In this document: piece by piece, positions 39,390 through 47,862 of the stretch
Numbering within the stretch: the stretch's first letter is position 1
Layout: every line of letters begins with the position of its first letter
Origin: Azospirillum endophyticum
Lineage (GTDB): Bacteria; Pseudomonadota; Alphaproteobacteria; Azospirillales; Azospirillaceae
Reading direction: 5' to 3'
Length of the DNA stretch: 64,000 nt
NCBI RefSeq assembly: GCF_016595245.1
Contig: NZ_JAENHM010000058.1
Location: 62,001-126,000, forward strand
Translations under genes and position numbers: made by a program
Notes under the pieces: generated by a model
What the model was told of the DNA's origin: nothing
The model's database searches: none
Seen by the model: only the letters and a program-made list of their open reading frames with translations

Positions 39390-39839
39390 ATGACGAACTA
39401 TGCGAGCACATCGGCCGGCTACGGTGCCGCCACCACCGGTCAGGATACGCTTCTGCTGGCGGCCCGGGTCCTGCTGGGCGCCATCTTCGTGCAGAGCGGC
39501 TTCGGCAAGCTGATGGCGCTCGGCGGCTTCATCGCCGGGATGGAGAGCCAGGGCGTGCCGATGGCCACGATCGTCGCCCCCATCGGCGCACTGATCGAGG
39601 CGTTCGGCGGTCTGGCCATCGTGCTGGGCGCCTGGACCCGGCTGGCGGCGTTGCTGGTCGCCGTCTTCACCGTCGCCGCGACCGTGATCGCCCACCGCTA
39701 TTGGGAGGCGCCGCCCGACGCCGCGAAGATGCAGCAGATCCAGTTCATGAAGAACCTCGCCATCATCGGCGGCTTCCTGTCGCTGGTCGCGTCGGGTGCC
39801 GGGCGCTTCAGCGTCGACGGCTGGTTGTCCCGCCGCTGA
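39390..39839 (+). CDS. DoxX-family membrane protein
   Basis: A 149-residue protein with four membrane helices. The first, LLAARVLLGAIFVQSGFGKL, carries the DoxX signature; GALIEAFGGLAIVLGAWTRL and the AHRYW motif before helix 4 are also typical. DoxX/SURF4-like proteins are linked to thiosulfate or redox metabolism and to stress, but the exact role is unknown. A strong AAGGAAAAGG ribosome site precedes ATG 39390. It lies 71 bp after the EamA gene and converges on apt with only a few bases between the two stops. Confidence 0.88.
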   Translation: MTNYASTSAGYGAATTGQDTLLLAARVLLGAIFVQSGFGKLMALGGFIAGMESQGVPMATIVAPIGALIEAFGGLAIVLGAWTRLAALLVAVFTVAATVIAHRYWEAPPDAAKMQQIQFMKNLAIIGGFLSLVASGAGRFSVDGWLSRR

Positions 39840-39845
39840 GCCGGC

Positions 39846-40361
39846 TTACGAATCATACGCCATCAGCGAGATGCTGGGGACGTCGATGCGGTCGCGGCCG
39901 TTGAGGAAGGTCAGTTCCACCAGGAAGGCGGCGGCGCGGACGTCGGCGCCGACCTGGCGCAGCAGGTTGATCGCCGCGGCCATGGTGCCGCCGGTGGCCA
40001 GCAGGTCGTCCAGCACCACCACGCGCTGGCCGGGCTTCACCGCGTCGGCCTGCACCTCGATGGTGTCGGTGCCGTATTCCAGGTCGTAGGAATGGGCGAT
40101 CTTGTCGCCCGGCAGCTTGCCGTGCTTGCGCACCATGATGAACCCGATGCCGAGCGCCAGCGCCAGCGGGGCGGCGACCAGGAAGCCGCGCGATTCGATC
40201 CCGACCAGCAGGTCGGGTTTGTGCGGGCGCACCGCCTCGGCCAACGCGTCGATGGCGGCCTTCCAGGCGGCGCCGTTCGCCAGCAGGGGCGAGACGTCGT
40301 AGAACAGGATGCCGGGCTTCGGGAAATCCGGGACGCCGCGGATATGGTCTTTCAGGGTCAT
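39846..40361 (-). CDS. apt: Adenine phosphoribosyltransferase
   Basis: A 171-residue purine-salvage enzyme. It has DHIRGVPDFPKPGILFYDVS at the N-terminus, GIESRGFLVAAPLALALG, VRKHGKLPG and the PRPP-binding loop VVVLDDLLATGGTMAAAI (residues about 115-132). It joins adenine to phosphoribosyl pyrophosphate, giving AMP and pyrophosphate, in the cytoplasm. Length equals the family's norm. An adenine deaminase gene (47863-49572) lies nearby and would use the same base for another route. The next gene is the divergent MCE permease. Confidence 0.95.
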   Translation of the reverse strand: MTLKDHIRGVPDFPKPGILFYDVSPLLANGAAWKAAIDALAEAVRPHKPDLLVGIESRGFLVAAPLALALGIGFIMVRKHGKLPGDKIAHSYDLEYGTDTIEVQADAVKPGQRVVVLDDLLATGGTMAAAINLLRQVGADVRAAAFLVELTFLNGRDRIDVPSISLMAYDS

Positions 40362-40564
40362 CGGAGGTCGTGTCCGTCAAAAAAAGTCTCGTACCGGCAT
40401 GAACGGTCCGCTGTGCCGCCCGGTCCCGCCGCCCGGCACTCTAGCGGCTGCCCGGCCGGGCGCAAAGACGGCAATGGAGGCTTCGGCGCTGCCGCCATGT
40501 GCCGGATGGGGTTGACCATCCGGCGCTGCTCCGCCACGTTCCAGGCGCACCGGTCGGTGTGCGG

Positions 40565-41749
40565 ATGCGTGCGGCGGAGCCTGTGGCTGGGACCTTGGTG
40601 AAGGATGGAGCGGCGTCGGTCACGACCCGGATCGATGCCGGTCCGGCCGATGGCGGATGGCGGATCGGTGCCGCCGGACGCTGGACGCTGGAGGCGGCTT
40701 CGGCCGCGTCGGACGCGCTCGACCGCGCGCCGAAGCCCCAGGGGGGCGCCGCGGTGCGGCTCGACCTGGGGCGGGTGGAGGCGCTCGACACCGTCGGCGC
40801 CTATCTGCTGAGCCGGCTGGCCGATCGGCTGGAGGCGGAGGGCCATGCCGTCGCGGTGGCCGGGCTGCGGCCGGAGCATGCCGCCCTGTTCGGCGCGGTG
40901 CGCGACGCCGGCAAGGCGCCGCCCCATCCGATCGAGCGCGAGCATCACCCGATCCGCGACATGGTCGTCCGCACCGGCGAGACCACGGTGAACGCCGCCA
41001 AGGAGGTCCTCGACCTCGTCGGCTTCCTCGGCCTCGTCACCGTCACCTTCGGCCGGCTGATCCTGCGCCCGTCGCGCCTGCGCCTGACCTCCGTCCTGTT
41101 CCACATCGAGCAGACCGGGCTGAACGCCCTGCCGATCCTGGGGCTGCTGTCCTTCCTGATCGGCGTGGTGCTGGCCTTCCAGGGGGCGGACCAGCTGAAG
41201 CGCTTCGGGGCCGAGCTGTATGTGGTCAACCTGCTGGGCATCTCGGTCCTGCGCGAGATCGGCATCCTGATGACGGCGATCATCGTCGCCGGCCGGTCCG
41301 GCTCGGCCTTCACCGCCCAGATCGGCACCATGAAGGTGAACCAGGAGGTCGACGCCATCGGCACCATGGGCCTCGACCCGGTGGAGCTGCTGGTGGTGCC
41401 GCGGGCGCTGGCCCTGATGATCACCCTGCCGCTGCTGGCCTTCTACGCCGACGTGATGGGGCTGTTCGGCGGGGCGGTGATGGCCTACGCCACGCTGGAC
41501 ATCACCTTCGGGCAGTTCATCCGCCAGCTCCACAGCGCGGTCGGCATCAACACGGTGATCGCCGGCCTGATCAAGGCGCCGGTCTTCGCCCTGGTGATCG
41601 CCATGGTCGGCTGCTACGAGGGGCTGAAGGTCTCCGGCAGCGCCGAGAGCGTCGGCATCATGACCACCAAGGCGGTGGTGGAGGGCATCTTCCTGGTGAT
41701 CGTCATCGATGCGGTGTTCTCCGTCCTCTTCTCCATGCTGGGGGTGTGA
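40565..41749 (+). CDS. mlaE: MlaE-family lipid ABC permease with N-terminal STAS-like domain
   Basis: The protein has about 394 residues. Residues 15-110 resemble a STAS domain (DLGRVEALDTVGAYLLSRLA and EGHAVAVAGLRPEHAALFGA). The rest is the MlaE permease (YrbE): VLFHIEQTGLNALPILGLLS, LAFQGADQLKRFGAELYVVN, EIGILMTAIIVAGRSGSAFT, IGTMKVNQEVDAIGTMGLDP and the last helices. With the ATPase, MCE protein and lipoprotein that follow it makes a phospholipid transporter for the outer-membrane asymmetry or related task. Its stop overlaps the ATPase start by the TGATG arrangement. ATG 40565 was chosen; 40499 is an in-frame alternative. Confidence 0.9.
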   Translation: MRAAEPVAGTLVKDGAASVTTRIDAGPADGGWRIGAAGRWTLEAASAASDALDRAPKPQGGAAVRLDLGRVEALDTVGAYLLSRLADRLEAEGHAVAVAGLRPEHAALFGAVRDAGKAPPHPIEREHHPIRDMVVRTGETTVNAAKEVLDLVGFLGLVTVTFGRLILRPSRLRLTSVLFHIEQTGLNALPILGLLSFLIGVVLAFQGADQLKRFGAELYVVNLLGISVLREIGILMTAIIVAGRSGSAFTAQIGTMKVNQEVDAIGTMGLDPVELLVVPRALALMITLPLLAFYADVMGLFGGAVMAYATLDITFGQFIRQLHSAVGINTVIAGLIKAPVFALVIAMVGCYEGLKVSGSAESVGIMTTKAVVEGIFLVIVIDAVFSVLFSMLGV

Positions 41750-42546
41750 TGGCCGGCGATCCCGTCATCCGCGTGCGCGGCCTCGTCACCCGCTTCGGCC
41801 CGCAGACCGTCCATGACGGCCTCGACCTCGACGTCGAGCCGGGGGAGGTGCTGGGCGTCGTCGGCGGCTCCGGCACCGGCAAGTCGGTGCTGCTGAAGGA
41901 AATCCTCGGCCTGATCTCCCCCGCCGCCGGACGCATCGAGCTGCTGGGCCACGACACCGCCGAGCTCGATCGGACGGAGCGCACGGCGCTCCAGGCCCGC
42001 ACCGGCGTGCTGTTCCAGAACGGCGCGCTGTTCAGCTCGATGACGGTGGCCGAGAACGTGATGCTGCCGATGAAGGAGCATACCGGCCTGCCGCCATCGC
42101 TGATCGCCGAGCTGGCGCGGGTGAAGATCGCCATGGTCGGGCTGCCGCCCGATGCCGGCACCAAGCATCCGGCCCAGCTGTCAGGCGGCATGATCAAGCG
42201 CGCCGGCCTGGCCCGCGCCCTGGCGCTCGACCCCGACATCCTGTTCCTGGACGAGCCGACCGCCGGCCTCGACCCCATCGGCGCCGCCGCCTTCGACACG
42301 CTGATCCAGGGGTTGCAGCGCAGCCTGGGGCTGACCGTCTTCATGGTCACCCACGACCTGGACAGCCTGACCTCCATCTGCGACCGCATCGCCGTGCTGG
42401 TCGACAAGAAGATCCGGGTGGGGACCCTGGCCCAGCATCTGGCCGACCCGCACCCCTGGATCCACGACTATTTCCACGGACCGCGCGGCCGCGCGGCCCT
42501 CGACGCCAAAGAGCGCAATCACGCTCTGAAGCTTGCGAAAGGGTAG
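41749..42546 (+). CDS. mlaF: MlaF-type ABC ATPase
   Basis: A 265-residue ATPase. Walker A is GVVGGSGTGKSVLLKEILGL, the Q-loop is in VLFQNGALFSSMTVAENVML, the signature is AQLSGGMIKRAGLARALALD, Walker B is DILFLDEPTAGLDPIGAAAF and the switch His is in MVTHDL. All motifs are intact. It powers the MlaE permease encoded just before it, with overlapping stop and start codons. The MCE gene follows after 9 bp. Confidence 0.93.
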   Translation: MAGDPVIRVRGLVTRFGPQTVHDGLDLDVEPGEVLGVVGGSGTGKSVLLKEILGLISPAAGRIELLGHDTAELDRTERTALQARTGVLFQNGALFSSMTVAENVMLPMKEHTGLPPSLIAELARVKIAMVGLPPDAGTKHPAQLSGGMIKRAGLARALALDPDILFLDEPTAGLDPIGAAAFDTLIQGLQRSLGLTVFMVTHDLDSLTSICDRIAVLVDKKIRVGTLAQHLADPHPWIHDYFHGPRGRAALDAKERNHALKLAKG

Positions 42547-42555
42547 GGGCATCTC

Positions 42556-43515
42556 ATGGAAACCCGCGCCAGCTATATCCTGGTCGGCAGCTTCGTGCTG
42601 GCGCTGGTCGCCGGCCTGCTGGTCTTCACCGCCTGGATCGCCAAGGTCCAGCTCGACGAGACGCGCGAGACCTACCGCATCTACTTCAGCGGCTCGGTCA
42701 CCGGGCTGCAGCAGGGAAGCCCGGTGCGCTACCGCGGCGTGCCGGTGGGCACCGTGTCGGACATCCGGCTCGATCCCGACAACGTGACGCGGGTGCGGGT
42801 GACGATCATGGTGCAGAACGGCACGCCGGTCATGTCCGATTCCATCGCCTCGCTGGAAGTCCAGGGCATCACCGGCGGCGCCTATGTCCAGATCTCCGGC
42901 GGGACCATGGGGGGGAAGCATCTGACCGCCACCGATGCCGACGGCGTGCTCACCATCCCGTCGCGCCCCAGCTCGCTGACCGCGGTGGTCGACAGCGCCC
43001 CCCAACTAGTCAACCGCGCGCTGGAGGTCATCACCAAGCTGGGCGAGATGCTGAACGGCGAGAACCAGAAGGCCATCGCCGACATCCTGGCGAATGCCCG
43101 CACCATCAGCGCCGAGCTTGCCCGCGCCAGCGCCGGGCTGGAGGAGACGATGGCCCAGGCGCGGCGGACGCTGATCGGCTTCGAGGCGGTCGGGCCGCAG
43201 CTGGACCGCACGCTGGCCCAGGCGCACGACACGCTGGCGACGGTGGACGGTGCGGCCAAGCAGTTGGGCGGCGAGACGCGCGAGCTGCTGCGGTCGCTGA
43301 AGCGCACGTCGGACACGCTGAACGGCCTCGTCGCCGAAAACCGCGAGCCGGTGCGCGACTTTACCGCCACGGGTCTGTATGAACTGACATTGCTGATCAC
43401 CCAGCTGCGCGATCTGTCCGGGCAGCTGTCGCGGGTGGTCACGCGGATCGAGAACGACCCGTCGAACTTCCTGTTCGGCGGAACGCGGCAGGGCGTGGAG
43501 GTGCGTGGGAAATGA
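42556..43515 (+). CDS. mlaD: MlaD-type MCE protein
   Basis: A 319-residue inner-membrane-anchored MCE protein. One N-terminal helix (YILVGSFVLALVAGLLVFTA) leads to a single MCE domain at about 38-118 (GSPVRYRGVPVGTVSDIRLD, VQGITGGAYVQISGG). After it comes a long coiled-coil region rich in Glu, Ala and Thr to about 290. The MCE ring binds lipids in the periplasm next to the permease. It overlaps the lipoprotein gene by the ATGA arrangement, so all four genes are tightly coupled. Confidence 0.92.
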   Translation: METRASYILVGSFVLALVAGLLVFTAWIAKVQLDETRETYRIYFSGSVTGLQQGSPVRYRGVPVGTVSDIRLDPDNVTRVRVTIMVQNGTPVMSDSIASLEVQGITGGAYVQISGGTMGGKHLTATDADGVLTIPSRPSSLTAVVDSAPQLVNRALEVITKLGEMLNGENQKAIADILANARTISAELARASAGLEETMAQARRTLIGFEAVGPQLDRTLAQAHDTLATVDGAAKQLGGETRELLRSLKRTSDTLNGLVAENREPVRDFTATGLYELTLLITQLRDLSGQLSRVVTRIENDPSNFLFGGTRQGVEVRGK

Positions 43516-44165
43516 GTCGGGCGACGATGGCGCGGAGCGGGCTTGCGGGGGCGGTGCGCAGGATTGCGGGAGGCGCCCTGCTGCTGGGGCTGACCGCCTG
43601 TTCGACGCTGAACCCGACGGCGCCGCATCTCTATACCCTGACCCCGCGGGCCGCCGTCGCCCCCGGCCCGAAGGCCGACTGGCAGCTGCTGGTCGAGACC
43701 CCGGCGGCGGCGGCGGGCATCGACACGCCGCGCATCGCGCTGGCGCGCACGCCGACCTCGCTCGACTACTTCGCCGACGTGTCCTGGGCCGACCGGGCGC
43801 CGAACATGGTGCAGGGGCTGATCGTCCAGACCTTCGAGGACAGCGGCCGCATCGTCTCGGTCGGGCGCGACACGGTAGGGCTGCGCTCCGACTATGTGCT
43901 GAAGTCGGAACTGCGCGATTTCCAGGCCGAATACGCCACGCCGGGCGCCGCCCTGCCGGACCGGGTGCATGTGCGGCTGTCGGCCAAGCTGGTCGCCATG
44001 CCGCGCCGGACCATCGAGGCCGGCGAGACCTTCGAGGCGTCGGCGCCGGTGCGCGGCCGGTCCTTCACCGACGTGGTCGCCGCCTTCGACGAGGCGCTGG
44101 GCCAAGTCACCGGCGAGCTGGCGACCTGGTCGCTGTCGCAGCGGTTCCGTCCTTCCGGCGGCTGA
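43512..44165 (+). CDS. ABC-type transport auxiliary lipoprotein (PqiC-like)
   Basis: A 217-residue lipoprotein. The signal peptide ends in the lipobox LGLTACS (Cys near residue 31). The mature part has the PqiC/ABC-auxiliary pattern: PHLYTLTPRAAVAPGP, a PRIALARTPTSLDYFADVSW segment and IVQTFEDSGRIVSVGRDTVG. In related operons (pqi, letAB, mla variants) this outer-membrane lipoprotein works with the MCE transporter. The gene overlaps mlaD by 4 bp and is the last of the operon. Confidence 0.88.
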   Translation: MSRATMARSGLAGAVRRIAGGALLLGLTACSTLNPTAPHLYTLTPRAAVAPGPKADWQLLVETPAAAAGIDTPRIALARTPTSLDYFADVSWADRAPNMVQGLIVQTFEDSGRIVSVGRDTVGLRSDYVLKSELRDFQAEYATPGAALPDRVHVRLSAKLVAMPRRTIEAGETFEASAPVRGRSFTDVVAAFDEALGQVTGELATWSLSQRFRPSGG

Positions 44166-44255
44166 TCGCCCGCAGAGGCGACGTCCGAAAAGACCTTGCC
44201 ACGCCCAGATAGCCGCGTACGTAATAGGGGTGTTCGCGCGGCGCAGGATTGGGCG

Positions 44256-45020
44256 ATGACGGATTTGTCGGACGTGTCCCCCGAAGAGTTGGAGGCGATG
44301 GCCGAGGCGGGACGCGAGGTGCGCCTGTGCCAGCGCATCCTTGCCAAGACCGGCGACACGGTGGTGGGCGAGCTTCTGCGCGGTCATGGCACGCTGTACG
44401 AGTGGAAGCATTATCCGCCGGGCGACGTCTACGACGCCGAATTCCATGCCCAGTACTATTATCACTGCCATCCCGAAGGCGAGCGGCCCAATGGCGAGCA
44501 TGGGCATTTCCACACCTTCCTGCGCCCGCACGGCATGCCGCCGGGCCTGCGGCCGGCGCCGCTGGCCGACTTCCGGCCGCCGGACAATGACAACGATGCC
44601 CTGTCCCACCTCATCGGCATCGCCATGGACGTGGCCGGCCAGCCGGTGCGGCTGTTCACCACCAACCGTTGGGTGACGGGAGAGACCTGGTACAAGGCCG
44701 ATGACGTGATCGCCATGATCGGCGCCTTCGAGATCGACCATGCCCGTCCGTCCTGGCCGGCCAACCGCTGGATCACCGCGATCATGCGGCTGTTCCGCCC
44801 GACCATCGTCGGCCTGCTGCGCGAACGCGACGACGCCATCCGGCGCTGGGCGGAGACCCATCCCGGCGCCTATGTCTACGAGGACCGCGGGCTGGAGGTC
44901 GCCTCGCAACGCCATATCTCGGTGGAACGGCAGATCGACGAGGTGGCGCTGCAGCTGCGTGGCGCCCGCCGGCGCCGGCCGATCCTGCCGGAACCGCCCA
45001 GCTTCGCCGACATGCCGTGA
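44256..45020 (+). CDS. Conserved hypothetical protein, His-rich
   Basis: A 254-residue cytoplasmic protein with no membrane helix. Its middle has a His/Tyr/Asp-rich part (WKHYPPGDVYDAEFHAQYYY, HCHPEGERPN, GHFHTFLRPHGMPP) that could bind metal, followed by HLIGIAMDVAGQPVRLFTTN and a helical C-terminus with many Arg. I recognise it as a conserved proteobacterial family without an assigned function. It starts 90 bp after the MCE operon on the same strand, but without close coupling. Confidence 0.75.
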   Translation: MTDLSDVSPEELEAMAEAGREVRLCQRILAKTGDTVVGELLRGHGTLYEWKHYPPGDVYDAEFHAQYYYHCHPEGERPNGEHGHFHTFLRPHGMPPGLRPAPLADFRPPDNDNDALSHLIGIAMDVAGQPVRLFTTNRWVTGETWYKADDVIAMIGAFEIDHARPSWPANRWITAIMRLFRPTIVGLLRERDDAIRRWAETHPGAYVYEDRGLEVASQRHISVERQIDEVALQLRGARRRRPILPEPPSFADMP

Positions 45021-45185
45021 GCCACGCCTCCGCCCTTACGACCTATGACCGCAGGGCGTTAAGGAAGGCTCAATCGTTTCGGAAGATCCTTGTCCCCGTG
45101 GACAAGTCTCCGCCCACATCCGCGCGGGTTTCGCCTTTCCGCGACCGATATGGAGACGGACCAGGGCAGGAAGGGTCGGGGACCC

Positions 45186-46322
45186 ATGAGTGACGGTTTC
45201 AAGTCGGGTCATCTGACCCAGGATGACGTGGCGCGGCTGCTGGCCGACCCGTCGCCGAACAGCCGGACCGATCTGGCCGCCAAGCTGGCTCAGCAGTTCG
45301 ACAGTCCCGAGCTGTCGCAGTCGGAGCGCCGGCTGGCGGAGGACATCATCCGCGTGATGGTCAAGGACACGGTGCTGCGCGTCCGCCAGACCCTGGCCGA
45401 GAATCTGAAATCCAGTCCCGCCCTGCCGCGCGACGTGGCCTTGACCCTGGCCCGCGACGTGGAGGCGGTGGCCATCCCGGTGCTGAGCGTTTCCACCGTG
45501 CTGACCCCGGCCGATCTGGTCGAGATCCTGCGATCGGGCACCGACGCCAAGAGCACCGCCATCGCCCAGCGCCCGACGGTTCCGGCCGCGGTCGCCGACG
45601 CGCTGATCGAAAGCGGATCCGAACATGCGGTCGCGGCACTCGTCGCCAACGAAGGGGCGGAGCTTGGCGAGCAGAGCCTGGGCCGCGTCATCGACCGTTT
45701 CGGCGGCAGCGAGGCGGTGCAGGAGCCGTTGGTCCATCGCTCCAAGCTGCCGATCACCATCGCCGAACGGCTGGTGGCCGTGGTGTCGGAGCGGCTGCGC
45801 CAGCATCTGGTCTCGCATCACGAGCTGCCGTCGAGGATCGCGTCCGAACTGATCCTGCAAAGCCGCGAGCGGGCGACCGTCGCCCTGTTCACCGGCGAGA
45901 GCGACGAAGGGGCGCTGGACCGGCTGGTGACGCAGCTGGCCCGCACCGGTCGGTTGACGCCGTCGCTGCTGGTCCGGTCGCTGTGCACCGGCGACATCGC
46001 CTTCTTCGAGATGGCGACGTCGCGCATGGCGAATGTGCCGCTGACCAATGCCCGCCTGCTGATCCACGATGCCGGGCGGCTGGGGCTGAAGTCGCTGTAC
46101 GACAAGGCGAAGCTGCCGGCGGCCCTGCTGCCGGCCTGCCGCATCGCCATCGATGTGCTGAAGGAGACCCCCTATGACGGCGAGCCCGGCGACCGCGAGC
46201 GCCACCGCCGCCGCGTCATCGAGCGCATCCTGACCCAGTACGAGGATCTGGCTCCGGAGGATCTGGAGTTTCTGTTGGCGAAGCTGGGCGACATGATGCA
46301 GCCGGAAAACGCCGCGGCGTGA
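45186..46322 (+). CDS. DUF2336-domain protein
   Basis: A 378-residue all-helical protein. N-terminal ADPSPNSRTDLAAKLAQQFD, the LAEDIIRVMVKDTVLRVRQT segment and AVAALVANEGAELGEQSLGR are the pattern of DUF2336, found mainly in Alphaproteobacteria and often beside signalling genes. There is no signal peptide. Its stop overlaps the start of a histidine kinase gene (GTGA), so the two are almost certainly co-expressed and may act in one signalling route. The molecular function of DUF2336 is not known. Confidence 0.88.
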   Translation: MSDGFKSGHLTQDDVARLLADPSPNSRTDLAAKLAQQFDSPELSQSERRLAEDIIRVMVKDTVLRVRQTLAENLKSSPALPRDVALTLARDVEAVAIPVLSVSTVLTPADLVEILRSGTDAKSTAIAQRPTVPAAVADALIESGSEHAVAALVANEGAELGEQSLGRVIDRFGGSEAVQEPLVHRSKLPITIAERLVAVVSERLRQHLVSHHELPSRIASELILQSRERATVALFTGESDEGALDRLVTQLARTGRLTPSLLVRSLCTGDIAFFEMATSRMANVPLTNARLLIHDAGRLGLKSLYDKAKLPAALLPACRIAIDVLKETPYDGEPGDRERHRRRVIERILTQYEDLAPEDLEFLLAKLGDMMQPENAAA

Positions 46323-47632
46323 GCGACGGGACCTTCCCCGCCGGCCCTGCGGACACCATCCGCCGGTTGGAATGCCGCATCGCCGAGTTGGAAGCAGCCC
46401 TGCGCCAGAGCGAGGCGAGGGCCGGCGAGGCACGCTTCCGCTCCCTGGTGCAGACGGCGGCCAGCATCATCCTGGTGCTGGGCGACGACGGCCGCGTGCT
46501 GGAGGCCAACCGCGAGGCCGAGCGCGCTTTCGGGCTGGAGGCGGGCGACGCCGTCGGCCGTGCTTGGGCCGAGGTGATGGGAGAGCGGCCGACCGGCGCC
46601 TTCGCCGCCCAGATCGCGGTCGCCGGCGAGGGCACGGAGGTCCGCAATTTCGAACAGGCGCTGTGCGAGAGGGACCGAACCGGCGAACGGGTGTTCCTGT
46701 GGAACCTGAACAGGCTGCCCGAGACCGACGGCGTGCCGGCGGGCATTCTCTGCGTCGGTCAGGACATCACCCGGCGCAAGCGGGCGGAATTGGCTCTGCG
46801 TCAGGCCCGCGATGAACTGGAAATGCGCGTCGCCGAACGCACCCGTGCCCTGATGCAGGAAATCCAGGAACGCCGCCGCGCCGAACAGGCGCTGATCCAG
46901 GCCAAGGAACAGGCCGAACTGGCCAACCGCGCCAAGAGCGAGTTCCTGGCCAACATGAGCCATGAGCTGCGCACCCCGCTGAACTCCATCATCGGCTTTT
47001 CCTCGATGATGGAGAGCGAGATCGTCGGACCGCTCGGCCACCCCAAATACCTCGACTATGCCAAGGTGATCGGCAAGTCGAGCCAACATCTGCTGGCCGT
47101 CATCAGCGACATCCTGGATGTCGCCAAGATCGAGGCCGGCAAGCTGGAGATGCATCCGCAGCCGATGGACGTGCGGGACGCGGTGGAAAGCTCGCTCCTG
47201 CTGATCGCCGAACGGGCCGAGGAAAGCGGCCTGATCCTGAGCCAGCATATCGCCCCCGACACCCCTCGCCTGCTGGGAGACCCGGTGCGGGTAAAGCAGA
47301 TCCTGCTGAACCTGCTGACCAACGCCGTGAAATTCACCCCTGCCGGCGGCCGGGTCGCCTTGCGGGTCCGTCCCGAGTCCGAGCGCATCCTGATCGAGGT
47401 GGCGGATACCGGGATCGGCATGAGCGCCGAAGGCATCGTCGTCGCCCTGCAACCCTTCGGTCAGGTCGACAGCCAGCTGTCCCGCCGGTCCGGCGGCACC
47501 GGGCTTGGCCTGCCGCTGGTGCGGTCCTTCGTGGATCTGCTGAACGGCACCCTGGACATCCGCAGCCGGGAAGGGGAGGGCACGACGGTCAGCGTGCGCC
47601 TGCCGGTGGCGCCGCCATACGACGGTGCATGA
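46319..47632 (+). CDS. PAS-domain sensor histidine kinase
   Basis: A 437-residue soluble kinase. A short N-terminal coiled coil precedes a PAS domain (about 40-160, with LGDDGRVLEANREAERAFGL), then a coiled linker rich in Arg and Ala, a HisKA helix with the phospho-acceptor in NMSHELRTPLNSIIGFSSMM (near residue 218), and a HATPase domain with LLTNAVKFTPAGGR, DTGIGMSAEG and GTGLGLPLVRSFVDLL. The start is GTG at 46319, overlapping the DUF2336 stop. No receiver domain and no adjacent regulator are present. Confidence 0.9.
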   Translation: MSDGTFPAGPADTIRRLECRIAELEAALRQSEARAGEARFRSLVQTAASIILVLGDDGRVLEANREAERAFGLEAGDAVGRAWAEVMGERPTGAFAAQIAVAGEGTEVRNFEQALCERDRTGERVFLWNLNRLPETDGVPAGILCVGQDITRRKRAELALRQARDELEMRVAERTRALMQEIQERRRAEQALIQAKEQAELANRAKSEFLANMSHELRTPLNSIIGFSSMMESEIVGPLGHPKYLDYAKVIGKSSQHLLAVISDILDVAKIEAGKLEMHPQPMDVRDAVESSLLLIAERAEESGLILSQHIAPDTPRLLGDPVRVKQILLNLLTNAVKFTPAGGRVALRVRPESERILIEVADTGIGMSAEGIVVALQPFGQVDSQLSRRSGGTGLGLPLVRSFVDLLNGTLDIRSREGEGTTVSVRLPVAPPYDGA

Positions 47633-47862
47633 TCCGGAAATGAGATGGCCGTGATGCAGGAGCCTGCCATTGGTTCCTGCACACCAACATGCGCCGAGCG
47701 GTGGCGGTAAGTCTGGAGCTGCACAATACGAAGGCTCTCGCCGCCTTCGCACGGGAGCAGGCCCATTGCCCCTTCCGGCCGCGGACCGGCCGATAGCCGC
47801 TTGCACGGTGCGACCGGCCACGCCACCTTGCCTCTTTGAACGGATGACGGGCGGGGTGCGAC

